NCBI GenBank assembly: GCA_900555985.1
Contig: USNF01000005.1
Span: 1-60,544 of the forward strand
Source of the DNA: an uncultured Gemella sp.
Lineage (GTDB): Bacteria > Bacillota > Bacilli > Staphylococcales > Gemellaceae
Direction: 5' to 3'
DNA: 60,544 nucleotides
Part shown: one piece after another, positions 24,661-33,800 of the stretch
How positions within the stretch are numbered: the first letter of the stretch is position 1
Layout: each line of letters starts with the position of its first letter
Program-made: the position numbers and the translations under genes
Notes under the pieces: generated by a model
Seen by the model: the letters and a program-made list of their open reading frames with translations, nothing else
What the model was told of the DNA's origin: nothing
Databases searched by the model: none

Positions 24661-26505
24661 ATGTCAGTACAATTAAGAGATGATATTAGAAATATAGCTA
24701 TTATTGCTCACGTTGACCACGGTAAAACTACTTTGGTTGATGAATTATTAAAACAATCAGGAATTTTCCGTTCTAATGAACATGTTGAAGAAAGAGCGAT
24801 GGATTCTAATGATTTAGAGAGAGAACGTGGTATTACTATTTTAGCAAAAAATACTGCAATTGATTATAAAGGAAAAAGAATAAATATACTTGATACACCG
24901 GGACACGCTGACTTTGGTGGAGAAGTTGAACGTATTATGAAAATGGTTGATGGAGTTCTTTTAGTAGTCGATGCTTATGAAGGAACAATGCCTCAAACTA
25001 GATTCGTACTTAAAAAAGCTTTAGAACAAAACTTAAAACCAATAGTTGTTGTTAACAAAATAGATAAAGATTCTGCTCGTCCAGAAGAAGTAGTAGATGA
25101 AGTAATCGACCTATTTATCGAATTAGGTGCTAATGATGATCAACTGGAATTCCCTGTAGTTTATGCATCAGCTATTAATGGAACAGCTTCATTAGAAAGT
25201 GATCCTAGCTTACAAGATGAAAACATGCAATGTCTATACGATACTATTATCGATTACGTGCCTGCACCTGTTGATAATAGAGAGGAACCATTACAATTCC
25301 AAGTAGCATTATTAGACTATAATGACTATGTTGGACGTATTGGTATTGGACGTGTATTCCGTGGAAGTATGAAAGTTGGGGAATCTGTTTCTCTAATGAA
25401 ACTTGACGGAACTGTTAAAAACTTCCGTGTAACTAAAATCTTCGGTTACTTTGGATTAAAACGTGAAGAAATTAATGAAGCACATGCTGGTGATATCGTA
25501 GCGGTAAGTGGTATGGATGACATCAACGTAGGTGAAACAGTATGTCCTTCAGATCATCAGGAAGCTCTACCAGTATTACATATTGATGAGCCAACACTTC
25601 AAATGACATTCTTAGTAAACAATTCACCATTTGCAGGTAAAGAAGGTAAATTTGTAACTGCTCGTAAACTTGAAGATAGACTAATGCAGCAATTAGAAAC
25701 TGACGTATCTTTACGTGTAGAACCAAATACTAGTGATTCATGGGTTGTTAGTGGACGTGGAGAACTTCACCTTTCAATCTTAATTGAGAATTTAAGACGT
25801 GAAGGATTTGAACTTCAAGTTTCTAAACCTGAAGTTATTATCCGTAATATTGATGGAGTTGACTGTGAGCCTGTTGAACGTGTTCAAGTAGACGTTCCAG
25901 ACGAAAGTGTAGGAGCAGTAATCGAATCATTAGGTCAACGTAAAGGTGATATGATTGATATGCAAGCTGATGGTAATGGACAAACTCGTCTTATCTTTAA
26001 TGTACCAGCTCGTGGATTAATCGGATATAGTACTGAATTTATGTCTATGACTAAAGGTTATGGAATTATTAACCACACATTTGATTCATATCAACCAATG
26101 CAAAAAGGTAAAGTTGGTGGAAGACGTAATGGTGTATTAGTTGCATTAGAAAATGGTCAATCAACTGCATACTCAATCTCAAGTTTAGAAGATCGTGGAA
26201 CAGTATTTATTGAACCAGGAACTGATGTTTATGGTGGTATGATTGTTGGGGAAAATAACCGTGAAAATGACTTAACAGTAAATATTACAAAAGCTAAAGC
26301 ACAAACAAACGTACGTTCTTCAACAAAAGATCAAACTGTAACACTTAAAAAAGCTCGTATTATGACGTTAGAGGAAAGCTTAGAGTACTTAAACGATGAT
26401 GAGTACTTAGAAGTAACTCCAGAGTCTATTCGTCTACGTAAAAAAGAATTAGACAAAGCAGCACGTGAAAAAGCAGCACGTAAAGCTAAATATTCAGAAG
26501 AATAA
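24661..26505 (+). CDS. typA: ribosome-associated GTPase TypA/BipA
   Basis: A 614-residue translational GTPase that binds the ribosome and helps 50S assembly at low temperature or stress. G motifs: AHVDHGKTT (G1), RGITI (G2), DTPGHADFGGEVERI (G3), NKID (G4). It then has EF-G-like domains II, III and V and the TypA-specific C-terminal domain ending in a Lys/Arg-rich tail. ATG 24661 is chosen because AAGGAG precedes it and MSVQLRDDIRNIAIIAHVDH matches the family start; an in-frame ATG at 24607 has no ribosome site. Confidence 0.95.
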   Translation: MSVQLRDDIRNIAIIAHVDHGKTTLVDELLKQSGIFRSNEHVEERAMDSNDLERERGITILAKNTAIDYKGKRINILDTPGHADFGGEVERIMKMVDGVLLVVDAYEGTMPQTRFVLKKALEQNLKPIVVVNKIDKDSARPEEVVDEVIDLFIELGANDDQLEFPVVYASAINGTASLESDPSLQDENMQCLYDTIIDYVPAPVDNREEPLQFQVALLDYNDYVGRIGIGRVFRGSMKVGESVSLMKLDGTVKNFRVTKIFGYFGLKREEINEAHAGDIVAVSGMDDINVGETVCPSDHQEALPVLHIDEPTLQMTFLVNNSPFAGKEGKFVTARKLEDRLMQQLETDVSLRVEPNTSDSWVVSGRGELHLSILIENLRREGFELQVSKPEVIIRNIDGVDCEPVERVQVDVPDESVGAVIESLGQRKGDMIDMQADGNGQTRLIFNVPARGLIGYSTEFMSMTKGYGIINHTFDSYQPMQKGKVGGRRNGVLVALENGQSTAYSISSLEDRGTVFIEPGTDVYGGMIVGENNRENDLTVNITKAKAQTNVRSSTKDQTVTLKKARIMTLEESLEYLNDDEYLEVTPESIRLRKKELDKAAREKAARKAKYSEE

Positions 26506-26511
26506 AATTTG

Positions 26512-26546
26512 AAGCTCAGTTAAGAATATTAACTGAGCTTTTTTTG
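26512..26546 (+). terminator. terminator after typA
   Basis: Perfect 12-bp stem AAGCTCAGTTAA / TTAACTGAGCTT followed by T7. Confidence 0.92.
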
Positions 26547-26679
26547 TATAAGAAATAAAAATAAAATATTTTTTTAAAAACTGAAGGTGAATTCTAATAA
26601 TATAACAAATTTACTTTAAATATTTTAAATTAAACTCTATATTTTAAAATATAAAAAAATATATGTATTTTATAATTTG

Positions 26680-26708
26680 TAGACTTTATTTTACGGTGAT
26701 GTTATAAT
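26680..26708 (+). promoter_or_regulatory. promoter of the yedF-like/metE-like unit
   Basis: -35 TAGACT (26680-26685), 17-base spacer, -10 TATAAT (26703-26708), 38 bases before the first gene. Confidence 0.65.
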
Positions 26709-26745
26709 TAATATATAAAATTATTTCAAAAAGGGAGGCTTTAAA

Positions 26746-27087
26746 ATGGCTAAAACATATGATGTTGTTATTAAATCAACAGGAATGGGAAGTGGAGAAC
26801 AAGTTCTAATTGATAACCTTATGAAAGGATTTATTCATACTCTTACTCAAAAAGAACACGTACCTCAACATATAATTTTCTATGGAGAAGGGGTAAAATT
26901 AACAACTAAAGGTTCAGAGTCGCTAGAAGATTTAGCAGAGTTAGAATCACGTGGTGTTAAAGTACTTTCTTGTGGTATTTGTGTAGATTATTATGATTTA
27001 ACTGATTACCTAAAAGTAGGTGGAATTACAACAATGTCAGAAGTTGTTGATATACTATCAAATAGTGAGTTAGTAGTAGAACCATAA
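26746..27087 (+). CDS. DsrE-like protein matching the C-terminal domain of YedF (selenium metabolism family)
   Basis: A 113-residue DsrE/TusD-fold protein. Its C-terminal block LSCGICVDYYDLTDYL followed by KVGGITTMSEVVDIL matches the DsrE half of YedF-type proteins, a family named for co-occurrence with selenium-use genes. A Cys pair C76-G-I-C79 is the probable sulfur/selenium-carrying site. Full YedF is about 200 residues with an N-terminal TusA domain; that domain is absent here, and the good SD (GGGAGG) shows this is the real start. It precedes the UGA-interrupted MetE-like gene by 64 bases in the same direction. Plain sulfur relay is the alternative. Confidence 0.75.
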   Translation: MAKTYDVVIKSTGMGSGEQVLIDNLMKGFIHTLTQKEHVPQHIIFYGEGVKLTTKGSESLEDLAELESRGVKVLSCGICVDYYDLTDYLKVGGITTMSEVVDILSNSELVVEP

Positions 27088-27096
27088 TAATTTCTA

Positions 27097-27125
27097 GGGG
27101 TTAGTAAATAAGAATTATTAACCCC
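27097..27125 (+). other. intercistronic hairpin between yedF-like and metE-like genes
   Basis: 11-bp stem, left arm GGGGTTAGTAA, right arm TTATTAACCCC (one G-T pair), 7-base loop. No T-run follows, so it is not a standard terminator. It could act as a processing or stability element that separates the expression levels of the two genes. Confidence 0.55.
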
Positions 27126-27151
27126 TTAATACTATATTAGGAGGTAGAGTT

Positions 27152-28342
27152 ATGAAAGGAAAATTTAAACCTTTTTCTACCACATTAATTGGAAGTTTGC
27201 CAAGGTCTAAAGAATTATTATCGCTAAAGGAAAGCAGTGATAATTATGATAAATTTAAATCACTTTATAGTGAAAAATTGTTAGAAGAGACACAAAAAGT
27301 GGTAGAGTTACAAAAGGATTGCGGAATTGATGTATTAGTTAGTGGAGAATTAAATAGGGATAACTATATGAGCTATGTTGCAGAAATGGTTGATGGAATT
27401 AAGTTATTAAGTATGAATGACTTAAAAGAAATTACTACTAATCTTGAAAGCTTTAATAAAAGTTTAGAAGAAATGGATGCAGCAGATAATACTATGAATA
27501 GTCCAATTTGTTATTCTAAAATAGATACTACACGTAGACTAAATGAATTAGAAGTATATAATTTTCAAAAGTTTATTGATAGAGATTATAAGGTCACTTT
27601 ACCAAGTCCATATTTGTTAACTAGATCAATGTGGCTAAGAGAAATTACAGGTAAAGTCTATGAAGGAAGAAAAGAGCTAGGACATGATGTAGTAGAGTTA
27701 CTGAAAAATGAAATAAGACATCTTGTTGAGGAAGGTGTAAAAATAATTCAAATAGATGAACCTATATTGTCAGAAGTTGTTTTTACAAATGAAAAAGCTG
27801 ATAATTCTTTCTACTGAGGTGCTTTATCAGAGAAAGTCAAGGTTGACAAAGAATTAAAATTTGCTAGAGAGTTGTTGGAGCCAGTGTTGGAAGAAATAAG
27901 AAAGCATGATGAGGTATTAAGTATCATGCATGTATGTAGAGGAAACTGGACTACTGATGAGAGTGTTTTATTACAAGGAGCATACGATAAATTAGGTAAG
28001 TTTTTTGATGCACTTGATTTAGATATGTTAGCTCTCGAATTTTCTACACCTAGGGCAGGAGAAGTGGAAAAACTGTTTTCTAATAATTTTTTAGATACAA
28101 GAGTTATGTTAGGGTTTGGTTGCGTTAATCCTAGAAGTGAAGTAATAGAAACTCCAGAAGAAATAGTTGCTAGAGTAGAAGAAGTACTTCAATTTTTACC
28201 ACCAGAAAGAATTTGGTTAAATCCAGACTGTGGATTTGCAACATTTGCTAAGAGACCACTTAATCCTTATCCAATAATTCAAAAAAAATTAGAGAATATG
28301 GTTGCAGCATCAAAAATACTTAGAGAAAAGTATTGTAAATAA
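27152..28342 (+). CDS. MetE-like (cobalamin-independent methionine synthase family) protein with one in-frame UGA; candidate selenoprotein or nonsense pseudogene
   Basis: Read through the TGA at 27815-27817 (codon 222) this is one 396-residue protein of the MetE C-terminal/archaeal type, with SD TAGGAGG before ATG 27152. The halves are in the same frame and the reading is otherwise clean. Visible motifs are IIQIDEPILSEVVF (just before the UGA), probable zinc ligands His260 and Cys262 (IMHVCRGNW), Glu296 (ALEFSTPRAGE) and Cys360 (NPDCGF). From memory, homologues have F-M-C-[AG]-A-L where this has F-Y-UGA-G-A-L, so UGA would stand for Cys. A hairpin 22 nt later resembles a bacterial SECIS, and a YedF-like gene lies upstream. 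If the genome lacks selA/selB/selC, this is instead a pseudogene with one TGT/TGC-to-TGA change. Confidence 0.7.
27815..27851 (+). promoter_or_regulatory. in-frame UGA with bacterial-SECIS-like hairpin
   Basis: UGA at 27815-27817 is followed by GTCA-AGGT-TGAC (27836-27847). The A-T pair flanking GG can extend this to GTCAA/TTGAC. A lower CTTT/AAAG pairing (27822-27825 / 27848-27851) with a 5' bulge is possible. The apical loop begins 22 nt after the UGA, inside the 16-37 nt range known for bacterial SECIS elements. The AGGU loop has the conserved early G and resembles the AGGUCU loop of E. coli fdhF. Confidence 0.55.
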
Positions 28343-28344
28343 AA

Positions 28345-28386
28345 AAATAGTGGATTAATACTAAATAATATTAATCCACTATTTAT
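28345..28386. terminator. bidirectional terminator between convergent genes
   Basis: Perfect 16-bp stem AAATAGTGGATTAATA / TATTAATCCACTATTT with an 8-base loop. A-rich before and T-rich after, so it can serve the MetE-like gene on plus and the Ser-rich protein gene on minus. Confidence 0.85.
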
Positions 28387-29012
28387 TATTGTTTAGAAGA
28401 TTTAATTTCTAAATTTCCATTTTTTAGAGAAATTTCATCGCCTTCTTTAATTTTATCATACTGTTCTTTTGTTACAGTCGCATATTTAGTTTCACCATTT
28501 TTAGTTTTTACTTCTATCATGTAAACTGGAACTTTACTAGCTTTAATATTCTCAGCTAGTTCTTTTTGTTCGTTAGTAGCATTAGCAAAGCTATGAGTAG
28601 ATAAACTATTGAATAATAATCCCCATAGCATACCATTTACAATACTACTTCTAGTGAAGAATCCACTTGTACGGTAGTTATTGTTTAGATAATTCATATA
28701 TTTTTTCTTATAATCTTCGTTGTTATAACTGTTGTAATTTGAATTATAACGTGATCCGCTGCTAAAGTGTCTTGTTCGAGTTGTACTAGAACTAGACGAA
28801 CTAGAAGAGCTAGAATCTGACGATTTGCTACTTGAAGATTTCGGTTTTGAACTAGATTTACTGCTGCTAGGTTTCGAGCTTCTAGATGATGAATGAGATG
28901 AAGAACGTGATTTTGCTACTGCAAAGTCAAGATTTGCTGCACCAACAGTAGTAAATATTAATGAAGTTGATAAAAATATACCTATTATTTTTTTCAATGT
29001 TTTCTTTTTCAT
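28386..29012 (-). CDS. secreted Ser-rich protein, unknown function
   Basis: A 208-residue protein with an N-terminal signal peptide (KKKTLKK, hydrophobic FLSTSLIFTTVGAA, cleavage near residue 26-32). Then comes a Ser-rich low-complexity tract (about residues 36-85), an Asn/Tyr-rich stretch (about 88-110), a Gly/hydrophobic segment IVNGMLWGLLFNSL, and a C-terminal domain with VPVYMIEVKTKNGETKYATVTKEQYDKIKEGDEI that resembles a small beta domain for surface contact. No LPXTG motif is seen. It is the last of three minus-strand genes. Function not recognised. Confidence 0.7.
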   Translation of the reverse strand: MKKKTLKKIIGIFLSTSLIFTTVGAANLDFAVAKSRSSSHSSSRSSKPSSSKSSSKPKSSSSKSSDSSSSSSSSSSTTRTRHFSSGSRYNSNYNSYNNEDYKKKYMNYLNNNYRTSGFFTRSSIVNGMLWGLLFNSLSTHSFANATNEQKELAENIKASKVPVYMIEVKTKNGETKYATVTKEQYDKIKEGDEISLKNGNLEIKSSKQ

Positions 29013-29038
29013 ACAATATCCTCCTAGTACTTTATAAA

Positions 29039-29365
29039 TTAATTTTTATTATTTTCATTAGTACTATTTTCACTGTTAGTGTTGTTATCACCATTTGTGT
29101 TCTTATTCTCGTTATTAGTATTTTTGTTATCCTTATTAGTACTATTATTGTTATTATTAGAGTTATTTTCAGTACTACGTTTAGCTACAACAGTACCTTC
29201 AATATCTTCTTGTGAATTATTTTCATTTTTCACTATATTCTCTATATTAGTTTTGTCCTCATCACCTTGATTGTTGTTAGTTTTATTTTGGTAGTAATTA
29301 TATCCAAAATAAAGAACGTAGCTAATTGCAGTAAGTGATAAAAAGATTTTTAAGAATCTACCCAT
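29039..29365 (-). CDS. membrane-anchored Asn-rich protein, unknown function
   Basis: A 108-residue protein: one N-terminal membrane helix (ILFSLTAISYVLYFG-like, about residues 5-22), then an exposed Asn/Lys/Glu-rich tail with a nearly pure Asn/Thr/Lys repeat over the last 45 residues. ATG 29365 lies 2 bases after the upstream stop; a GTG at 29377 that would overlap the upstream gene is the alternative. The repeated AAT-type codons suggest the tail length could vary between strains. No family recognised. Confidence 0.6.
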   Translation of the reverse strand: MGRFLKIFLSLTAISYVLYFGYNYYQNKTNNNQGDEDKTNIENIVKNENNSQEDIEGTVVAKRSTENNSNNNNNSTNKDNKNTNNENKNTNGDNNTNSENSTNENNKN

Positions 29366-29366
29366 A

Positions 29367-29573
29367 TTAGAAACCACCGCCTAAAACATATCCTTTAAGG
29401 TTTAATACATTTTTCAATCTATCATATTCAGAAGCAGGTATTTCAAGTTCATCACCATTTACCTGTAAGATCGTTGCATAGTCAGCATTAAGATCTTTCC
29501 AAACATCAATTACATTATTTAAATTTATTAAACCACGGTTACCATCAATTAAGACAATTTCAAACCAATTCAT
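29367..29573 (-). CDS. small cytoplasmic protein, unknown function
   Basis: A 68-residue protein starting MNWFEIVLIDGNRGLINLNN, with strong SD AAGGAGG just upstream on the minus strand. It has no signal peptide or membrane segment and ends in a Gly-rich tail GGGF. The pattern IPASEYDRLKNVLNLKGYVL suggests a small folded beta-alpha domain. It heads a three-gene minus-strand unit with the Asn-rich and Ser-rich proteins. Function unknown. Confidence 0.65.
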   Translation of the reverse strand: MNWFEIVLIDGNRGLINLNNVIDVWKDLNADYATILQVNGDELEIPASEYDRLKNVLNLKGYVLGGGF

Positions 29574-29682
29574 AAAAGTACCTCCTTATAGAAATATTTA
29601 TATAATTATAACATATTTCAAAAAAAAAATCATTTTACAATAAAAGTAATTAATATGTGAATACATATAGTTTAAATTTTGA

Positions 29683-29688
29683 TATAAT
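29683..29688 (+). promoter_or_regulatory. extended -10 of sbcDC
   Basis: TGA-TATAAT (hexamer 29683-29688), with no convincing -35, 37 bases before the sbcD start. Confidence 0.5.
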
Positions 29689-29725
29689 ATATAGGCGAAC
29701 AATAAATTTATTGGAGGTGATAAGA

Positions 29726-30862
29726 GTGAAGTTTATTCATACAGCTGACTGGCATATTGGAAGAAAGTTACAAGGAGTTGATCTCCTTTTGGATCAAAAG
29801 TTTGTATTAGAAAATTTAATAGCTGAAATAAAAGAAGATAATATAGATTTCATTATTATTGCTGGGGATTTATATGATAGAAGTGTACCTAGTAAAGAGG
29901 CTACTATTTTATTACAAGAATTACTAGTAAAACTAAATATAGAAAATAAAATACCTATTTTTGCGATTAGTGGAAATCATGATAGTAGGGAAAGATTGGC
30001 AGTAGGTGAAGCATGGTTTAGTAAACATGATTTTTATCTACATACTGAATTAAAACAAGCATTTAATAAAATTGAATTTAAAGATGCTGACATATATTTA
30101 TTACCATATTTTGAACCATATGAAGCAAGAGCTTATTTTGATGATGATAGTCTAACAACACATAATAGTGCTACTAAAAGAGTTATTGATGAAATATATA
30201 AAAATTTAGATGAAACAAGGGTAAATATTCTTGTGGCTCACACATTTGTTGCTGGAGGATTAGAGACTGATTCTGAAAGAGACATATCAGTAGGAACAGT
30301 AGAAAATGTGGCAGTAGAGATTTTTGAAAAATTTGATTATGTTGCACTTGGTCACTTACATAATCCAAATGCTTTAAATAATGAGAAAATTAAGTACAGT
30401 GGTAGCCCATTAGCATATTCATTTTCAGAAGCAAAGAATACTAAAGGTTATAGATTAGTTGATATTTCAAAAGATAATCTAAATGAAGAATTTATAGAGC
30501 TAAAACAAAAAAGAAAAATGCATAATGTAGTAGCTGATTATAATGACATTTTCTCAAAAGAATTTCAGGAAAAATTCAATTATAAAGAAGATTTCTTTAG
30601 CATGGAGTTAAGTGGACTAGAAGGCGTGACTGATCCAATGCCTAGAATAAAAGAATACTATCCTAATACTTTGCAGCTAAAATCGAAAACAAAAAAAGAA
30701 AATAATGATAAAAATTATGATAAAAAAGAAATTCTTACAAAATCTCCTTTAGAACTTATTGAAGGTTTTTATAGAGATGAAATTGGAGAAGAACTTTCAA
30801 AAAAACAACGAGATACTTTAGTTAGTATAGTTAAGGAGGTGGAAGCAGATGAAACCAATTAG
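29726..30862 (+). CDS. sbcD: DNA exonuclease SbcCD, nuclease subunit SbcD
   Basis: A 378-residue Mre11-type Mn-dependent phosphoesterase that, with SbcC, opens hairpins and processes DNA ends. Start is GTG 29726 (SD GGAGGTGAT), giving MKFIHTADWHIGRKLQG. Metal-binding motifs are HTADWHIG (residues 4-11), AGDLYDRS (about 47-54), SGNHDSRERL (about 83-92), VAHTFVAGG (about 171-179) and ALGHLHNP (about 208-215). It overlaps sbcC by 14 bases, so the two are translationally coupled. Confidence 0.94.
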   Translation: MKFIHTADWHIGRKLQGVDLLLDQKFVLENLIAEIKEDNIDFIIIAGDLYDRSVPSKEATILLQELLVKLNIENKIPIFAISGNHDSRERLAVGEAWFSKHDFYLHTELKQAFNKIEFKDADIYLLPYFEPYEARAYFDDDSLTTHNSATKRVIDEIYKNLDETRVNILVAHTFVAGGLETDSERDISVGTVENVAVEIFEKFDYVALGHLHNPNALNNEKIKYSGSPLAYSFSEAKNTKGYRLVDISKDNLNEEFIELKQKRKMHNVVADYNDIFSKEFQEKFNYKEDFFSMELSGLEGVTDPMPRIKEYYPNTLQLKSKTKKENNDKNYDKKEILTKSPLELIEGFYRDEIGEELSKKQRDTLVSIVKEVEADETN

Positions 30863-33800
30863 GTTGGAATTAAAAGAGTTTGGCCCATATAAACATGAGA
30901 TAGTTGAATGGGATAAAATTATTAATGAACCTATATTTTTAATAACAGGGAAAACAGGATCTGGGAAATCAACCTTATTTGATGCATTTGTTTATGCCTT
31001 ATATAACAAAACTACTAGTGGAAAAGATATAGCTAGTTTAAGAACAAAAACAGCTGATGATAAAATAAGAACAACAGTTATATTTGATTTTGAATTGAAA
31101 AACAAACTATATAGGGTAGAAAGAACACTAGCTTACACTAAAAAAGGAAATAAAAATCAAACTTCAGGGAAAGTAGCCCTAATAGAAATAGTAGATAATA
31201 ACGAGAATGTACTTGCAACAAAAGAACAAGATGTAAAAGAGAAGATAGAACAAATAATAGGGTTAGATGATAAACAGTTTTGCCAATTAATAATTTTACC
31301 ACAAGGTAAGTTTAAGGATTTTCTATTATCTAAATCAAGTGAAAAAAAGGAAACACTTCGTTCATTATTTAATACATTCTTTTATCAAAAATTTATCGAT
31401 AAACTTTCGTCTTATGCAAAAGAACAGGATAATGACTATAAGATTAAAGAACGTGAATTGATTACGAAGTTTGATCAATTTATATTCGATGAAAAATTGG
31501 ATAAATTCGAATTTTTAAAAGAAGAAAATTTTGAAAATGTAAATATTCAAATTAATAACCAAGGAAATATAGTTTCTGAAAAAGAAAATGTTCTTACTAA
31601 ATTAAATAAAGAACTAGAAAATTTAAGAGAAGAACATGCGAAAATAACTAAATTAAATGATAAGTTTGTTGAGTTTGATGAATTAAAGGAAAAATATGAA
31701 GAACTAACTAAAGAAGAAAATAATATAATAGAAATTCAAAATATTATTAAGAAACTAGAAGAGCTAGAAAAAAATATAGATAGAATTTCTGAATATAATA
31801 AACTTATAACGAAAGAAAATGAACTTGTTAAGAAGAAAGAAGATCTGGAAAAAGATTTTAAAGACTATAGTAGTAAACGAGATAGTAATGTTAAACTTGG
31901 AGAGCAACTAGAAATAGAAAAGAAAGAAATAGAAGTAATAAAAAACAAATTAGCTGAAGTTAAATATTTCTATGATAATATTTCTGCATTTGAACTTGCA
32001 TTTAAAGAAAAAATAGAATACGAAAGTAAGCTTAAAGAGTTTGACAAAAACAAATCAGAATTAACCAAGTATAAAGAAAACATACTTAAATTGGAACAAA
32101 GTAACAAACAAGAACTTGAGAAGAGTGAAAGTTTAAAAACTAATATAAGTAAAATTGATTTATCTATTGTAAAAAAAGAAATAGAAGTTGAAAAATTAGA
32201 AAAATATAAAAATGAGAAATCATCGCATGAAAAAAATAAAGTAGAGTTAGAAGCTAAAATAGATAAGCTAAACATACTACGACAAAAACAAAGTGATCTA
32301 AAAAATAAAATTGAAGAGTTAGAGAAAAATAAAGAAAAAGAAATCTTAAATACTTTTTTAGAAAAATTGCATGATGGTGATAATTGTCCATTATGTCAGC
32401 AAAAAATTATTCATGTTCCTGAAGTAGTAGATGTAAAACATGAAGAAGATACTTTAATTAATAAAGAGTATGAGGATACTAATAAAGAAATTATTAGATT
32501 AGAAACTATTATTTCAAATGAACAAGATGATTATAAAAAATTACAACTTCAATTGAATGACCAAGAAAAAGTAATCAATTTTGATTCGGAATCAGAATTA
32601 GAAAGAATTAAAGAAGAAAAAGATAAAAATGAAAAAACTTTAAAAGCTTATCAAAAAATTATTGAAGAAAACCAAATTCAACTTGATACACTTAATGATA
32701 AAGTAATAGAACTTGAAAAACTTTTAGAAAGTGAAAGTGACTTAAAAGAAAAACTTGCATTAGCGAATTCCAAAATAGAGGAATACAACAGAAAAGTCCA
32801 ACAAGATATAATAGACTTTAAAGAATATTATAAGGGGCAAGAAAAACAAGTAACGGAATTTAATAATAATTTCGAGAAGTATACTGAAGAAAAATCACGT
32901 CTTCAACTAAAAGAAAAAGAACTAGAAATTGATATTAAAAATAATAAAGAACACATAATTTCTATAAATTCTGATTTAGAAGAGTTACTAGGTAAATTTA
33001 ATAATTCTAAACTTAAAGAATATTATAATGATTTTAAAGAAGCACAAGAAGCTGTAGAAGATCTAAAAGATTTAAAAGATTATAAGGAAAAAGTTGATGC
33101 ATATAATCTAGCTAAGAAATCTTTAACTAATAATATTAAAAAATTAGAAAAAGAATTATCAAAAGAAGTTAAGCCGAATTTAGAAGAAATTAATGAAAAA
33201 GTACAATTACAAGAAGAAAAAGTAAGCGACTTTGGTAAACAATTAGCAGTTCTAAAAAATAAATATAATACAAATAAAGAACTTTATTCTAAGTTATACA
33301 ATGAGTTCAAAGTTTGGGAAAGTAATATTAAGGAAGTAAGAGAAATTATTACATTAAGTAATGTACTATCTGGAAAAACTGAAAGTAAGAAATCGTTAGA
33401 GACTTATGTTCAAGGGTATTACTTAGATTTAATACTAGAAGCGGGATCTAAGAGATTATTACAGATGTCAAATGATCGATATAGATTTGAGCGTAGAATA
33501 GAAAAAGCTAAAGGCGGTGGATTACAAGGCTTAGATATAGAAATATACGATGTATATTTAAATAGTAATAGAATTGTTAATTCATTATCCGGAGGAGAAT
33601 TATTTTTAGCTTCACTATCACTTGCTTTAGGATTAGCAGAAGTTATCCAAAATGAAAGTGGCGGAATATCTCTAGAAACTATATTTATTGATGAAGGTTT
33701 TGGTTCATTAGATAGTGAAACATTAGATACAGCAATAACTACATTGATTGATTTACAATCATATGGTAGAAATATAGGAATTATATCACACGTAAGTGAG

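Noticed and set aside
27872..28342. Separate gene starting at TTG 27872 for the second half of the MetE-like protein
   Set aside because: It has no SD and starts inside a conserved helix. The 18 codons between UGA and 27872 are open in the same frame and read like the family, so a single interrupted gene fits better.
28961..29270. Plus-strand reading frames of 63-84 residues rich in Ile, Val, Leu and Phe
   Set aside because: They are antisense shadows of the Asn-rich coding repeat on the minus strand (AAT/AAC codons read as ATT/GTT).
31970..32275. Minus-strand frame of 101 residues inside sbcC
   Set aside because: It is Ser/Leu/Phe-rich, complementary to Lys/Glu coiled-coil codons, with no SD.
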